DNA of 35,916 bases from a bacterium (GCA_030693235.1 JAUYBE010000016.1:1-35916); one strand, 5' to 3'. Shown: positions 7,791 to 16,402, counted from the stretch's first letter. Notes: generated from the letters alone by a model not told the origin. Numbers and translations are program-made.

Positions 7791-9149
7791 ATGAATAAAA
7801 ATCTCAAGCTTCCCCCACAAGACATTGAAGCCGAGCGCTCGGTTTTAGGAGCGCTGATGCTGGACAAAAACGCCATTATTCGGGTGGCGGATTTGATTAT
7901 GCCTCATGACTTTTATCAGCCGGCGCATATAAAAATATTTGAAGCGATTTTTGAACTTTTTGAAAAAAACGAGCCGATTGATATTTTAAGCGTCACTAAA
8001 AAATTAAAAGACAAGAATCTATTGACGGATATCGGCGGCTCAAGTTATTTAACAGATTTGATCAATTCCGTTCCGACCGCCAGCCATATTTCTTATTACG
8101 CGAAAATCGTCAGCCAGAAAAAAACGCTTCGCGACCTCATAAGCGCTTCAACCGAAATCAATGAAAAAGTTTTTGACACCAGCGAAGACCCGGAAGACCT
8201 TCTTGACGATATCGAACAGAAAATTTTTTCAATCAGCCAAAAATCCCGACCGCAGAAATTCATTCCCATCAAAGATGAACTGAAAGCCGCCTACGAAAGA
8301 ATTGAAAAACTTCATCAAGGAGAAAGAGGGTTGAGAGGCGTAACCACCGGCTTTGACGAACTTGATAATTATTTATCCGGACTTCAAAAATCGGATTTGA
8401 TTATTTTAGGCGCCCGGCCATCGCTCGGCAAAACCGCTCTTTGTTTGGATATTGCCAAAAACGCGGCGATTAAAACCGGTATACCGGTTGGAATTTTTTC
8501 TTTGGAAATGTCCAAAGACCAGGTTATTGACCGATTGATCGCTTCCGAAGCCCAAGTGGCGCTTTGGAAATTGCGCACCGGCCGACTCACCGACGCGATT
8601 GAATTTGAAATGATTCAGGAATCATTGGACCGACTTTCCAAGGCTAAGATTTTTATCGATGACACGCCTTCGGCGAATATTATTCAAATCCGTTCAATGG
8701 CGCGCCGACTGCAAGCCGAACACGGCCTGGGATTATTGATTGTTGATTATATTCAATTGATTCAGCCAAGAAACCATCATAATGACAATATGGTCAGCGC
8801 TATGACTGAAGTCAGTCGGGGGCTTAAAGGTCTAGCCCGAGAACTGGAAGTGCCGGTTTTGGCGGCAGCCCAACTTTCAAGAGCGGTTGAACAAAGAGAT
8901 ATAAAAATTCCGAGACTGTCGGACCTTCGCGAATCAGGGTCGCTAGAACAGGATTCCGATGTTGTGCTTTTTATTTATCGCAAAGACCGCGACAGACTCG
9001 ACCCGTCAGCCGAAGAACAAAACACCGCGGAAATTATCATTGCCAAACACCGCAACGGCCCATTGGCGACAGTTAAATTAAAATTTGATTCGGAAAAAGT
9101 CAGTTTTAGAAGCATTGATAAATTGCATTCCGAAACATCCGCTCTATAA
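7791..9149 (+). CDS. dnaB: Replicative DNA helicase DnaB
   Basis: PPQDIEAERSVLGALMLD, Walker A GARPSLGKTALCLDIA, LLIVDYIQLI, SDLRESGSLEQDSDVVLFIYR. Confidence 0.97.
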   Translation: MNKNLKLPPQDIEAERSVLGALMLDKNAIIRVADLIMPHDFYQPAHIKIFEAIFELFEKNEPIDILSVTKKLKDKNLLTDIGGSSYLTDLINSVPTASHISYYAKIVSQKKTLRDLISASTEINEKVFDTSEDPEDLLDDIEQKIFSISQKSRPQKFIPIKDELKAAYERIEKLHQGERGLRGVTTGFDELDNYLSGLQKSDLIILGARPSLGKTALCLDIAKNAAIKTGIPVGIFSLEMSKDQVIDRLIASEAQVALWKLRTGRLTDAIEFEMIQESLDRLSKAKIFIDDTPSANIIQIRSMARRLQAEHGLGLLIVDYIQLIQPRNHHNDNMVSAMTEVSRGLKGLARELEVPVLAAAQLSRAVEQRDIKIPRLSDLRESGSLEQDSDVVLFIYRKDRDRLDPSAEEQNTAEIIIAKHRNGPLATVKLKFDSEKVSFRSIDKLHSETSAL

Positions 9150-10166
9150 AAATATTTGAGTAATTATAAATAAAATAGAAATGCCGACTAAGACCAACCC
9201 TTCTTTTCGGCTGATGGCGCCGCGGGTTTGTAAAAAAAAATTAGCCAAAAAAAGCGCCAAAATCATAAAAACCGCCGCGATTAAAAAAGCGGAAGGTTCG
9301 GAAATTTCAATCGGACTAATCAAGGCCACCACTCCTAAAATCCAGGTGGAATTAAAAGCGGTCGCTCCAAATAAATTACCCAAAGACAGCTCGCCTTTTT
9401 TTAACAAAGCCGCGCGAATGCCAAAAGACAACTCCGGCAAAGTAGTCCCCAAAGCGATTATTAAAGCGCCTACCAAAAATTGAGACATTCCGATTTTAAC
9501 CGAAATGTTTTTCGCGCCTTCAATAATCAAATAAGCGGAAAATAATAAAAATCCAGCCGCCGCCAAAAAAATAAAAAGGTTTTTTAGAAAGCTTTTCCAT
9601 TCTTGAAAAATTAAACGATTAGGATGAACGCCGGCGCTAATAATATCGCCATGAGGATGAAAATGAGACAACCAAAAACTTTTTCCATGATTAAAAATTT
9701 CTTTTAAATGAAAAAGTCTTAGCAGATTCGCGAAAAAGAGCGCGATCAAAATTAAGCCGTCAAAACGAGAAAGTTTTAAATCAATCAACAAAATCAAAGG
9801 AGAAATTCCTAAAAGAAACGTAAACCAATGATGAAAAATGATGGTTCCTTTAGGCTGATGATGAATAATCAATCGTCCGGAAATTAAAGCCACCAAGCCA
9901 AGAACCAAGCCAATAGTCAAAATGTTGGCGCCCAAAATATTCCCCAAAGAAATTAACGATTCTTTTCTAAAAGCGGCGTTAACGCCGATGGCGAACTCCG
10001 GCAGAGTCGTGGCAAAAGCCATTAAAATAAAAGAAAGAGTGAATTCGGAAACTTTTAAAAAATGAGCTATTCCAACCAATGAACGGACAATATAAACTCC
10101 TGAACGAATAAGAATAAACATTCCGACGGCGATTAAAAGAAAATTAAAAGCAAGTTCGTAAGTCAT
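9144..10166 (-). CDS. Sodium/calcium exchanger family (CaCA) membrane protein
   Basis: Duplicated alpha repeats: ATTLPEFAIGVNAAFRKESLISLGNILGANI and GTTLPELSFGIRAALLKKGELSLGNLFGATAFN. Confidence 0.9.
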   Translation of the reverse strand: MTYELAFNFLLIAVGMFILIRSGVYIVRSLVGIAHFLKVSEFTLSFILMAFATTLPEFAIGVNAAFRKESLISLGNILGANILTIGLVLGLVALISGRLIIHHQPKGTIIFHHWFTFLLGISPLILLIDLKLSRFDGLILIALFFANLLRLFHLKEIFNHGKSFWLSHFHPHGDIISAGVHPNRLIFQEWKSFLKNLFIFLAAAGFLLFSAYLIIEGAKNISVKIGMSQFLVGALIIALGTTLPELSFGIRAALLKKGELSLGNLFGATAFNSTWILGVVALISPIEISEPSAFLIAAVFMILALFLANFFLQTRGAISRKEGLVLVGISILFIITQIFL

Positions 10167-10265
10167 TTTATTTACATATAATTATAGTATTCCTTTTCTA
10201 ATTTTTCAAATTTCTTATCCCGGCCATTGACAATAATAAGAAGTTTAAGTATTCTAATTATTATT

Positions 10266-11294
10266 ATGTTAAGCGCGACCATAGACAATCTTATTCGAGA
10301 CTTAAAATCTCGGCAACAAGACGTTTTAATCAACCGCTTCGGTTTGGACGACGGCAAGAAAAAAACCTTGGCGAGCATCGGCAAAAAATACAACCTTACT
10401 AGGGAACGAGTCAGGCAAATTGAAGAAGAGGCTTTAAGAACGATTCAAAATCATATCGACGAAAAAGAAAAATCAATCAAAGAAATCAAAGGATTGATCG
10501 CCGGCCACTTGGAAACTCTTGGCGGACTGCGGCGAGATAATTTACTTCTTCTGGAACTTAAACATATTTTAAAAGATAACGACCTCCATCATTGGCATTT
10601 AAGATTTTTTTCAGAAATTACCGGCCAACCCCTATATCATTCCGGAAACAATAATTTCCATAATTTTTGGTATTTGGACAAAAAGGCTATCCAGCTCGCC
10701 GACCGCTTTACTTCTCAACTTAAAAAATTGATCCTTGATAAAAAAGAAGAGATAATTATTCACGGCCGATTTCATGATTATTTTATCAAGGTTATTAACA
10801 CTCATCGCCTGTCTGATTTGGTTGGCCTAAACTATCTTTCGGTTTCGCGAAAATTCGGCATTAATCCATTCGACGATTTGGGCTTAAGCCATTGGGAAGA
10901 AATCACTCCTAAGACAGTCAGGGGCAAGACTTATTTAATTCTCAAAAAACACGGCGGCCCTTTGCATTTCAAAGATATCGCCGAAGCAATCAATAGGATT
11001 AACGCCGGCAAGCGTCCGGCTCTGCCCCAAACCGTCCACAACGAATTAATTAAAAACCAACGTTTTGTCCTGGTTGGCAGAGGAATTTACGGACTCGTAG
11101 AACACGGCTTCAAACCGGGCGTGGCTCAAGAAGTCATTCGCCGAACTTTAAAAGAAAAAGGTCCTCTTCATTTAAAAGACATACTCAATGAGGTTTCAAA
11201 ACAGCGTACGCTTAAAGAAAACACTGTCGTTTTAAATCTCCAAAACAAAAAGTATTTTAAAAAACTGGCGGACGGAAAATACGCCGCTAAGTAA
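10266..11294 (+). CDS. Sigma-70 region 4-like HTH fused to C-terminal HARE-HTH-type domain(s)
   Basis: N-terminus LKSRQQDVLINRFGLDDGKKKTLASIGKKYNLTRERVRQIEEEALRTI; C-terminus ILKKHGGPLHFKDIAEAINRI...LVGRGIYGLVEHG. No sigma region 2. Confidence 0.8.
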   Translation: MLSATIDNLIRDLKSRQQDVLINRFGLDDGKKKTLASIGKKYNLTRERVRQIEEEALRTIQNHIDEKEKSIKEIKGLIAGHLETLGGLRRDNLLLLELKHILKDNDLHHWHLRFFSEITGQPLYHSGNNNFHNFWYLDKKAIQLADRFTSQLKKLILDKKEEIIIHGRFHDYFIKVINTHRLSDLVGLNYLSVSRKFGINPFDDLGLSHWEEITPKTVRGKTYLILKKHGGPLHFKDIAEAINRINAGKRPALPQTVHNELIKNQRFVLVGRGIYGLVEHGFKPGVAQEVIRRTLKEKGPLHLKDILNEVSKQRTLKENTVVLNLQNKKYFKKLADGKYAAK

Positions 11295-11296
11295 AA

Positions 11297-11364
11297 CCAT
11301 TGACCTTTAGCAGTTGACCGTTGACAAGCCGTCAAAAGTCAAAAGTTAAAAGTTAAAAATTAAA
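11297..11364. repeat. Inverted tandem-repeat spacer, unit TTGACC/GTCAAAA
   Basis: CATTGACCTTTAGCAGTTGACCGTTGAC-aagcc-GTCAAAAGTCAAAAGTTAAAAGTTAAAAATTAAA. Confidence 0.75.
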
Positions 11365-12666
11365 GTGGATATTTTCCTTGGTGTTATTGACAGTATTATT
11401 AGAGTAGTAGAAATTACTTGGTGGATAATTCTACCAATTTTTCTTTTCCCTCTTTTTTGGAATTTGCGGCTGATTTATCTTCGAACTCGTTTTATCAACA
11501 GCATTGAGTGGACAATGCTGGAAGTTAAAGTTCCCAAAGAAATTTTTAAAACTCCGAAAGCGATGGAGCAAATTTTTGCGGAAGCTTATGCCAGTTATTC
11601 TTATGGAATTGAATTTATTGTTAAATATCTGGAAGGAAAAATAGAGTCCTGGTTTTCTTTTGAATTGGTCGGTTCCAATGGAGGAGTTTATTTTTATATC
11701 CGCACTCCTTCAAAATATCGCAATTTAATTGAATCGGCGATTTACGCCCAATACCCTGAAGCTGAAATTCATCAAGCCGAGGATTATCTTGACCTTTTGC
11801 CGTCAATTTTGCCGAATAAGATTTATGATGTTTGGGGAACTGAGATTATTTTGGCAAAAGAAAATTATTATCCGATCAGAACTTATTCTTATTTTGAAGA
11901 ACCTGTTGACGAAAGAAGGCTTGATTCAATCGCGGCGATCACCGAAGTAATGTCTAATTTAAAAACCGACGAGTGGCTTTTATTGCAGATTTTAATCAGT
12001 CCGACCGGCGCGTTAACCGGCAACGACTGGCAAAAAGAAGGCCAGGAAAAAATAAACGAACTTTCCGGCAAAAAAACCGAGAAGGGAAAAAAGGGCTGGG
12101 GCGGCGCTTTGTACGACTGGTTGAGAAATTTATCTTTCGCGGCGGTTAAATACCCTGATTGGCCCGGCCAAAAAGAAGAAAAAATCGCCCTTATGAAATT
12201 TTTAAATCCTTATGAACAGGATGTTGTTAAAGCGCTGGGTGCTAAAATTTCCAAATTGGGTTTTGAAACTGTTTTGCGGCTTGTTTATTTAGACAGGCAG
12301 GACAGTTTTACTCCGGCTAATTTTTCGGCGGCCATGGGCGCTCTTCATCAATTAAACACGGCGAATCTTAACTCTTTCAAACCGCATCCTTTTTTAAAGT
12401 CATGGATTAAAAATAATTGGTTCACTAAAATATTTCCCAGATATAAATCATTAAAAATGCTTTATCGGAAAAGAAGACTTTTTAAATATTGCCGGCAGAG
12501 GAGATTCGGCCAATATAACAAGACCAGACCGGAAAAATTTTCAATTTTAAGCACTGAAGAGTTGGCTACTGTTTATCATTTCCCGGCAATTGCGGTTAAA
12601 GCGCCGAGATTACGGGTAGTTGAAGCCAAAAAAGGAGGCCCGCCGGCAGGACTGCCGATTGAGTAG
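11365..12666 (+). CDS. Membrane-anchored protein of unknown function, paired with VirD4-like ATPase
   Basis: GTG start; N-terminal TM (WWIILPIFLFPLFWNL); two genes upstream of aspS and adjacent to the T4SS-type ATPase. Confidence 0.7.
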   Translation: MDIFLGVIDSIIRVVEITWWIILPIFLFPLFWNLRLIYLRTRFINSIEWTMLEVKVPKEIFKTPKAMEQIFAEAYASYSYGIEFIVKYLEGKIESWFSFELVGSNGGVYFYIRTPSKYRNLIESAIYAQYPEAEIHQAEDYLDLLPSILPNKIYDVWGTEIILAKENYYPIRTYSYFEEPVDERRLDSIAAITEVMSNLKTDEWLLLQILISPTGALTGNDWQKEGQEKINELSGKKTEKGKKGWGGALYDWLRNLSFAAVKYPDWPGQKEEKIALMKFLNPYEQDVVKALGAKISKLGFETVLRLVYLDRQDSFTPANFSAAMGALHQLNTANLNSFKPHPFLKSWIKNNWFTKIFPRYKSLKMLYRKRRLFKYCRQRRFGQYNKTRPEKFSILSTEELATVYHFPAIAVKAPRLRVVEAKKGGPPAGLPIE

Positions 12667-12730
12667 GTTTTAGGTTATAGGTTTTAGGTTTTAGAACCTA
12701 ACACCTAACACCTAACACCCAACACCTAAA
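12664..12730. repeat. Inverted tandem-repeat spacer, unit TAGGTTT / ACCTAAC
   Basis: TAGGTTTTAGGTTATAGGTTTTAGGTTTTAG then AACCTAACACCTAACACCTAACACCCAACACCTAA. Confidence 0.85.
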
Positions 12731-14211
12731 TGAACGACGAAATAACATTATTTGGTAAAACAACTTTTAGAAATCAGCAGACCAGGTTCGGCATTAAAAC
12801 CGACGACCGACGCCGGCATATGTATATTATCGGCAAAACCGGCACGGGTAAAACTAATCTCTTGGAAAATATGGCGATCGCCGATATCAAGGCCGGCCGG
12901 GGCGTGGCCGTGGTTGACCCTCACGGCGAATTCGCCGAAAAACTTTTGGATTTTGTGCCGGAAAACCGCATCGACGACGTAATTTATTTTAATCCGGCCG
13001 ATATGAGTCATCCGATCGCTTTTAACCCCTTGGAACAAGTCAATGTTGAATACCGGCATTTGGTAGCTTCGGGTATGATGGGGGTTTTTAAAAAAATCTG
13101 GCCCGATGTCTGGTCGGCGCGAATGGAATATATTCTTAACAATACTTTATTGGCGCTTTTGGAATATCCGGGCTCAACGCTCTTGGGAATAATGAGAATG
13201 CTGGCGGAAAAAGATTACCGCCAAAAAATAGTCAATAACTTGCAGGACCCGATAATAAAAGCTTTCTGGACCAATGAATTCGCCCGTTATACTCAACGCT
13301 TGGAAACCGAAGCCGTCGCCGCCATTCAAAACAAAGTCGGCCAATTCGTCGCCAATCCCATAATCCGCAATATCATCGGTCAAACACATTCAACGATTGA
13401 TATGCAGAAAATAATGGATGAAGGAAAAATTTTAATCATTAATCTTTCTAAGGGAAAAATCGGCGAGGATAATTCCGCGCTTTTAGGCGCGATGATGATT
13501 ACAAAACTGCAATTAGCGGCAATGAACCGAGTGAATTTGCCGATTGAAAAACGCCGCGATTTTTATCTTTATGTCGACGAATTTCAGAATTTTTCAACGG
13601 AATCTTTCGCCAATATTTTATCGGAAGCCAGAAAATACCGCTTGAATTTAATTTTGGCCCATCAGTATATCAGTCAATTAGTTAACGATAGAAACACCAA
13701 AGTGAGAGACGCGGTTTTCGGCAATGTCGGCACGATTGCTTGTTTCAGAATCGGCGCTGACGACGCCGAGTATCTGGAAAGAGAATTTACGCCGGAATTC
13801 GTCGCCCAAGATCTGGTGAATTTGGCCAAATACCATATTTATGTAAAATTGATGATTAACGGCGTGGCTTCCAAACCTTTTTCCGCCCAAACTTTGGAAC
13901 CGGCCAAAGAATTACCGGAATCATTCCGAGACGTTATTATTGAAAATTCCCGAAGCAAATACGCCATGCCGCGTTCAATAGTTGAAGAAAAAATCGCCGG
14001 CGAATGGGTGACGAATGCGGAAGCGATTGAAGATAGGATTAAACGCCGCGAAGAACGGCCATTAGAAAGAGTTTTACAGCCGCAACCTTACAAAGAATCG
14101 CGACCAAAAGAACCGACAGTTGAAGCGGAAACCGTTAAAAAAGAACGCAAAACAATCAATATTGAAGATTTAAAAAAAGCCATTGAAGAATCGCTAAAAA
14201 AGGACGAATGA
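12730..14211 (+). CDS. VirD4/TraG-like (HerA-FtsK superfamily) type IV secretion coupling-type ATPase
   Basis: Walker A MYIIGKTGTGKTNLLENM; VAVVDPHGEFAEKLL; Walker B DFYLYVDEFQNFSTESFANILSEARKYRLNLILAHQYISQL. Confidence 0.88.
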   Translation: MNDEITLFGKTTFRNQQTRFGIKTDDRRRHMYIIGKTGTGKTNLLENMAIADIKAGRGVAVVDPHGEFAEKLLDFVPENRIDDVIYFNPADMSHPIAFNPLEQVNVEYRHLVASGMMGVFKKIWPDVWSARMEYILNNTLLALLEYPGSTLLGIMRMLAEKDYRQKIVNNLQDPIIKAFWTNEFARYTQRLETEAVAAIQNKVGQFVANPIIRNIIGQTHSTIDMQKIMDEGKILIINLSKGKIGEDNSALLGAMMITKLQLAAMNRVNLPIEKRRDFYLYVDEFQNFSTESFANILSEARKYRLNLILAHQYISQLVNDRNTKVRDAVFGNVGTIACFRIGADDAEYLEREFTPEFVAQDLVNLAKYHIYVKLMINGVASKPFSAQTLEPAKELPESFRDVIIENSRSKYAMPRSIVEEKIAGEWVTNAEAIEDRIKRREERPLERVLQPQPYKESRPKEPTVEAETVKKERKTINIEDLKKAIEESLKKDE

Positions 14212-15611
14212 GAATACTAACTAAAGAAATCGTTAATAAAGAAAACGAAGAGGTGGAGTTGATGGGCTGGGTAGCTACGCGCCGCGATCACGGCAAGCTT
14301 ATTTTTATTGATTTGCGGGACAGAAGCGGAATCAGCCAAGTGGTTTTTTTGCCGAAGCCGGAAGAACTGCGCCAATTGGCTGATAAATTAAGATCGGAAT
14401 GGGTGGTAAAAATAATCGGCAAAGTCAGCCGCCGTCCCAAAGGCATGGAAAATCCGGAAATAGAAACCGGTAATTTTGAAATTCAGGCTGAAAAACTGGA
14501 AATTTTAAATCCGGCGGAAGCCCTGCCGATTAATATTGAAACCGACGGCTATGAAATCGGCGAAGATGTCCGGATGAAATACCGCTATCTGGATTTGCGC
14601 CGCCAGCGTTTGCAGAAAAATTTCCGAACGCGGGCTAAAACCGTCAAATTTATCAGAGACTTTTTAATTGAAAAGGATTTTGTTGAAATTGAAACTCCGA
14701 TTTTAAGCAAATCAACGCCCGAAGGCGCCCGCGATTATTTGGTAGCGTCGCGGCTTCAGCCGGGAAAATTTTACGCGCTTCCCCAATCGCCTCAGCAGTA
14801 CAAACAGCTTTTAATGGTGGCCGGCTTTGAAAGATATTTCCAAATAGCCAAGTGTTTCAGAGACGAAGATACCCGAGGCGACCGCCAGCCAGAATTCACC
14901 CAATTGGATTTAGAAATGAGCTTTATTGAAAGAGAAGATGTTTTAAATCTGATGGAAGAAATGACCGTATCTTTGGTTAAAACCGTTTTCCCAAAAAAAA
15001 CAATCAGCCAAATTCCTTTTCCTGTTTTAACCCATAAAGAAGCAATTGAAAATTACGGTTCGGACAAACCGGATTTAAGAAAAGACAAGAATAATCCGGA
15101 CGAACTGGCTTTCGCGTGGATTATTGATTTCCCTGTTTTCGAAAAAGACGAAAAAACCGGAAAGATTACTTATTCCCATAATCCCTTCACTGCTCCAAAA
15201 CCGGAATTTAACGATGACTTGATGAACGGCCGGAATCTGGAAAAACTGGTTTCACAGCAATACGATCTGGCTTTAAACGGATTTGAAACAGCCGGCGGAG
15301 GAATCCGAATCAATAAGCCGGAATTATTGGAAAAAGTTTTTGAAACGATCGGCTATTCCAAAGAACATATCAGGAAAGATTTCGGCCACATCCTTGAAGC
15401 TTTTAAATTGGGCGCGCCGCCGCACGGTGGAATCGCTTTTGGCCTTGACCGATTGCTCGCGATTTTACAGAATGAACCTAATATCCGCGAAGTAATCGCC
15501 TTTTCAAAAACCGGCGACGGAAGGGATTTAATGATGGACGCGCCGAGCGAGGTTGACGAAAAGCAATTAAAAGAATTAAAATTAAAGACATATGGAACTA
15601 AAAGAATTTAA
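14208..15611 (+). CDS. aspS: Aspartyl-tRNA synthetase, bacterial type lacking the GAD insertion
   Basis: GWVATRRDHGKLIFIDLRDRSG, FVEIETPILSKSTPEGARDYLV, RCFRDEDTRGDRQPEFTQLDLEMSF motif 2, HGGIAFGLDRLLAIL motif 3. Confidence 0.95.
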   Translation: MRILTKEIVNKENEEVELMGWVATRRDHGKLIFIDLRDRSGISQVVFLPKPEELRQLADKLRSEWVVKIIGKVSRRPKGMENPEIETGNFEIQAEKLEILNPAEALPINIETDGYEIGEDVRMKYRYLDLRRQRLQKNFRTRAKTVKFIRDFLIEKDFVEIETPILSKSTPEGARDYLVASRLQPGKFYALPQSPQQYKQLLMVAGFERYFQIAKCFRDEDTRGDRQPEFTQLDLEMSFIEREDVLNLMEEMTVSLVKTVFPKKTISQIPFPVLTHKEAIENYGSDKPDLRKDKNNPDELAFAWIIDFPVFEKDEKTGKITYSHNPFTAPKPEFNDDLMNGRNLEKLVSQQYDLALNGFETAGGGIRINKPELLEKVFETIGYSKEHIRKDFGHILEAFKLGAPPHGGIAFGLDRLLAILQNEPNIREVIAFSKTGDGRDLMMDAPSEVDEKQLKELKLKTYGTKRI

Positions 15612-16203
15612 ACAAGAAAAAACTTTGGTCATCATCAAGCCGGACGGCATTCAACGCGGACTTATCGGCGAAATTATCAAAAGATTCGAAAATGTCGGCT
15701 TGAAATTAATTGCCGTTAAAATGACAACCTTGGTCCCGGATTTTATCGAGAAACATTACACCATTAATCCTGAATGGCGGAAAGTCACCGGAGAAAAAAC
15801 CATCAAAAACTACAAGGATAAAGGATTGATTCCACCCCACGATGATCCTTATAAAATCACCGAAATTATTTTGGGCAATATGAAAAAATATATGTCAGCC
15901 GGTCCGGTGATAGCGATGATTTTAGAAGGAGCCCACGCGATAAAAATCGTCCGAAAACTGGTCGGCGGTACCGAACCCTTAACCTCCGACGTCGGAACCA
16001 TCCGCGGCGATTACGTTTTGGATTCTTACCAAATGTCCGATACTGACGGCCGGTCGATCAGGAATTTAATTCACGCTTCCGGCTCGGTTGAAGACGCCGA
16101 AAAAGAAATTAGTCTTTGGTTTTCTCCGGAAGAAATCGTCAATTACCGATTGGTTCAAGAAAAAATTCTCTACGACGTGAATCTGGACGGAATTTTAGAA
16201 TAA
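15592..16203 (+). CDS. ndk: Nucleoside-diphosphate kinase with internal insertion
   Basis: KTLVIIKPDGIQRGLIGEIIKRFE; GTIRGDYV; active-site region NLIHASGSVEDAEKEI; ~200 aa versus ~140-150 usual. Confidence 0.88.
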   Translation: MELKEFKQEKTLVIIKPDGIQRGLIGEIIKRFENVGLKLIAVKMTTLVPDFIEKHYTINPEWRKVTGEKTIKNYKDKGLIPPHDDPYKITEIILGNMKKYMSAGPVIAMILEGAHAIKIVRKLVGGTEPLTSDVGTIRGDYVLDSYQMSDTDGRSIRNLIHASGSVEDAEKEISLWFSPEEIVNYRLVQEKILYDVNLDGILE

Positions 16204-16207
16204 TCGG

Positions 16208-16237
16208 TTGAATTTCCGCTATCTGGTATGTTATAAT
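16208..16237 (+). promoter_or_regulatory. Promoter of the free-standing ncRNA
   Basis: TTGAAT (16208-16213) - 18 nt - TATAAT (16232-16237) with extended TGT. Confidence 0.75.
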
Positions 16238-16243
16238 ATCAAT

Positions 16244-16366
16244 GGCTCCGCTGAAAAAGATTCTCGGATCAAATAAATTTTTAAGGGAGGGCGAATTACC
16301 ACGACGGTAACGTCGGGGTTGAGCCCACCCACCTGGATTTAGCCGGGAAATCTTCTAAGCGGGGCC
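16244..16366 (+). ncRNA. Structured non-coding RNA of unassigned family
   Basis: Closing stem GGCTCCGCT/AGCGGGGCC, AAGATT/AATCTT, GGGaGGGC/GCCCaCCC, CGACG-GTAA-CGTCG tetraloop; own promoter and terminator. Confidence 0.75.
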
Positions 16367-16369
16367 AAC

Positions 16370-16402
16370 AAAAATCCCCCGACGTAACGTCGGGGGATTT
16401 TT
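16370..16402 (+). terminator. Strong intrinsic terminator of the ncRNA
   Basis: AAAAATCCCCCGACG-taa-CGTCGGGGGATTTTT, 15-bp stem with T tract. Confidence 0.93.

Noticed and set aside
13678-13890. Minus-strand ORFs inside the VirD4, aspS and dnaK genes
   Set aside because: All are antisense shadows of strongly recognised coding genes.
16244-16366. 5S rRNA, SRP RNA or 6S RNA
   Set aside because: The ~123-nt length suits 5S, but no CCGAAC/AAGC-type boxes; no SRP GGAAG..AGCAG motif; too short and differently arranged for a typical 6S.
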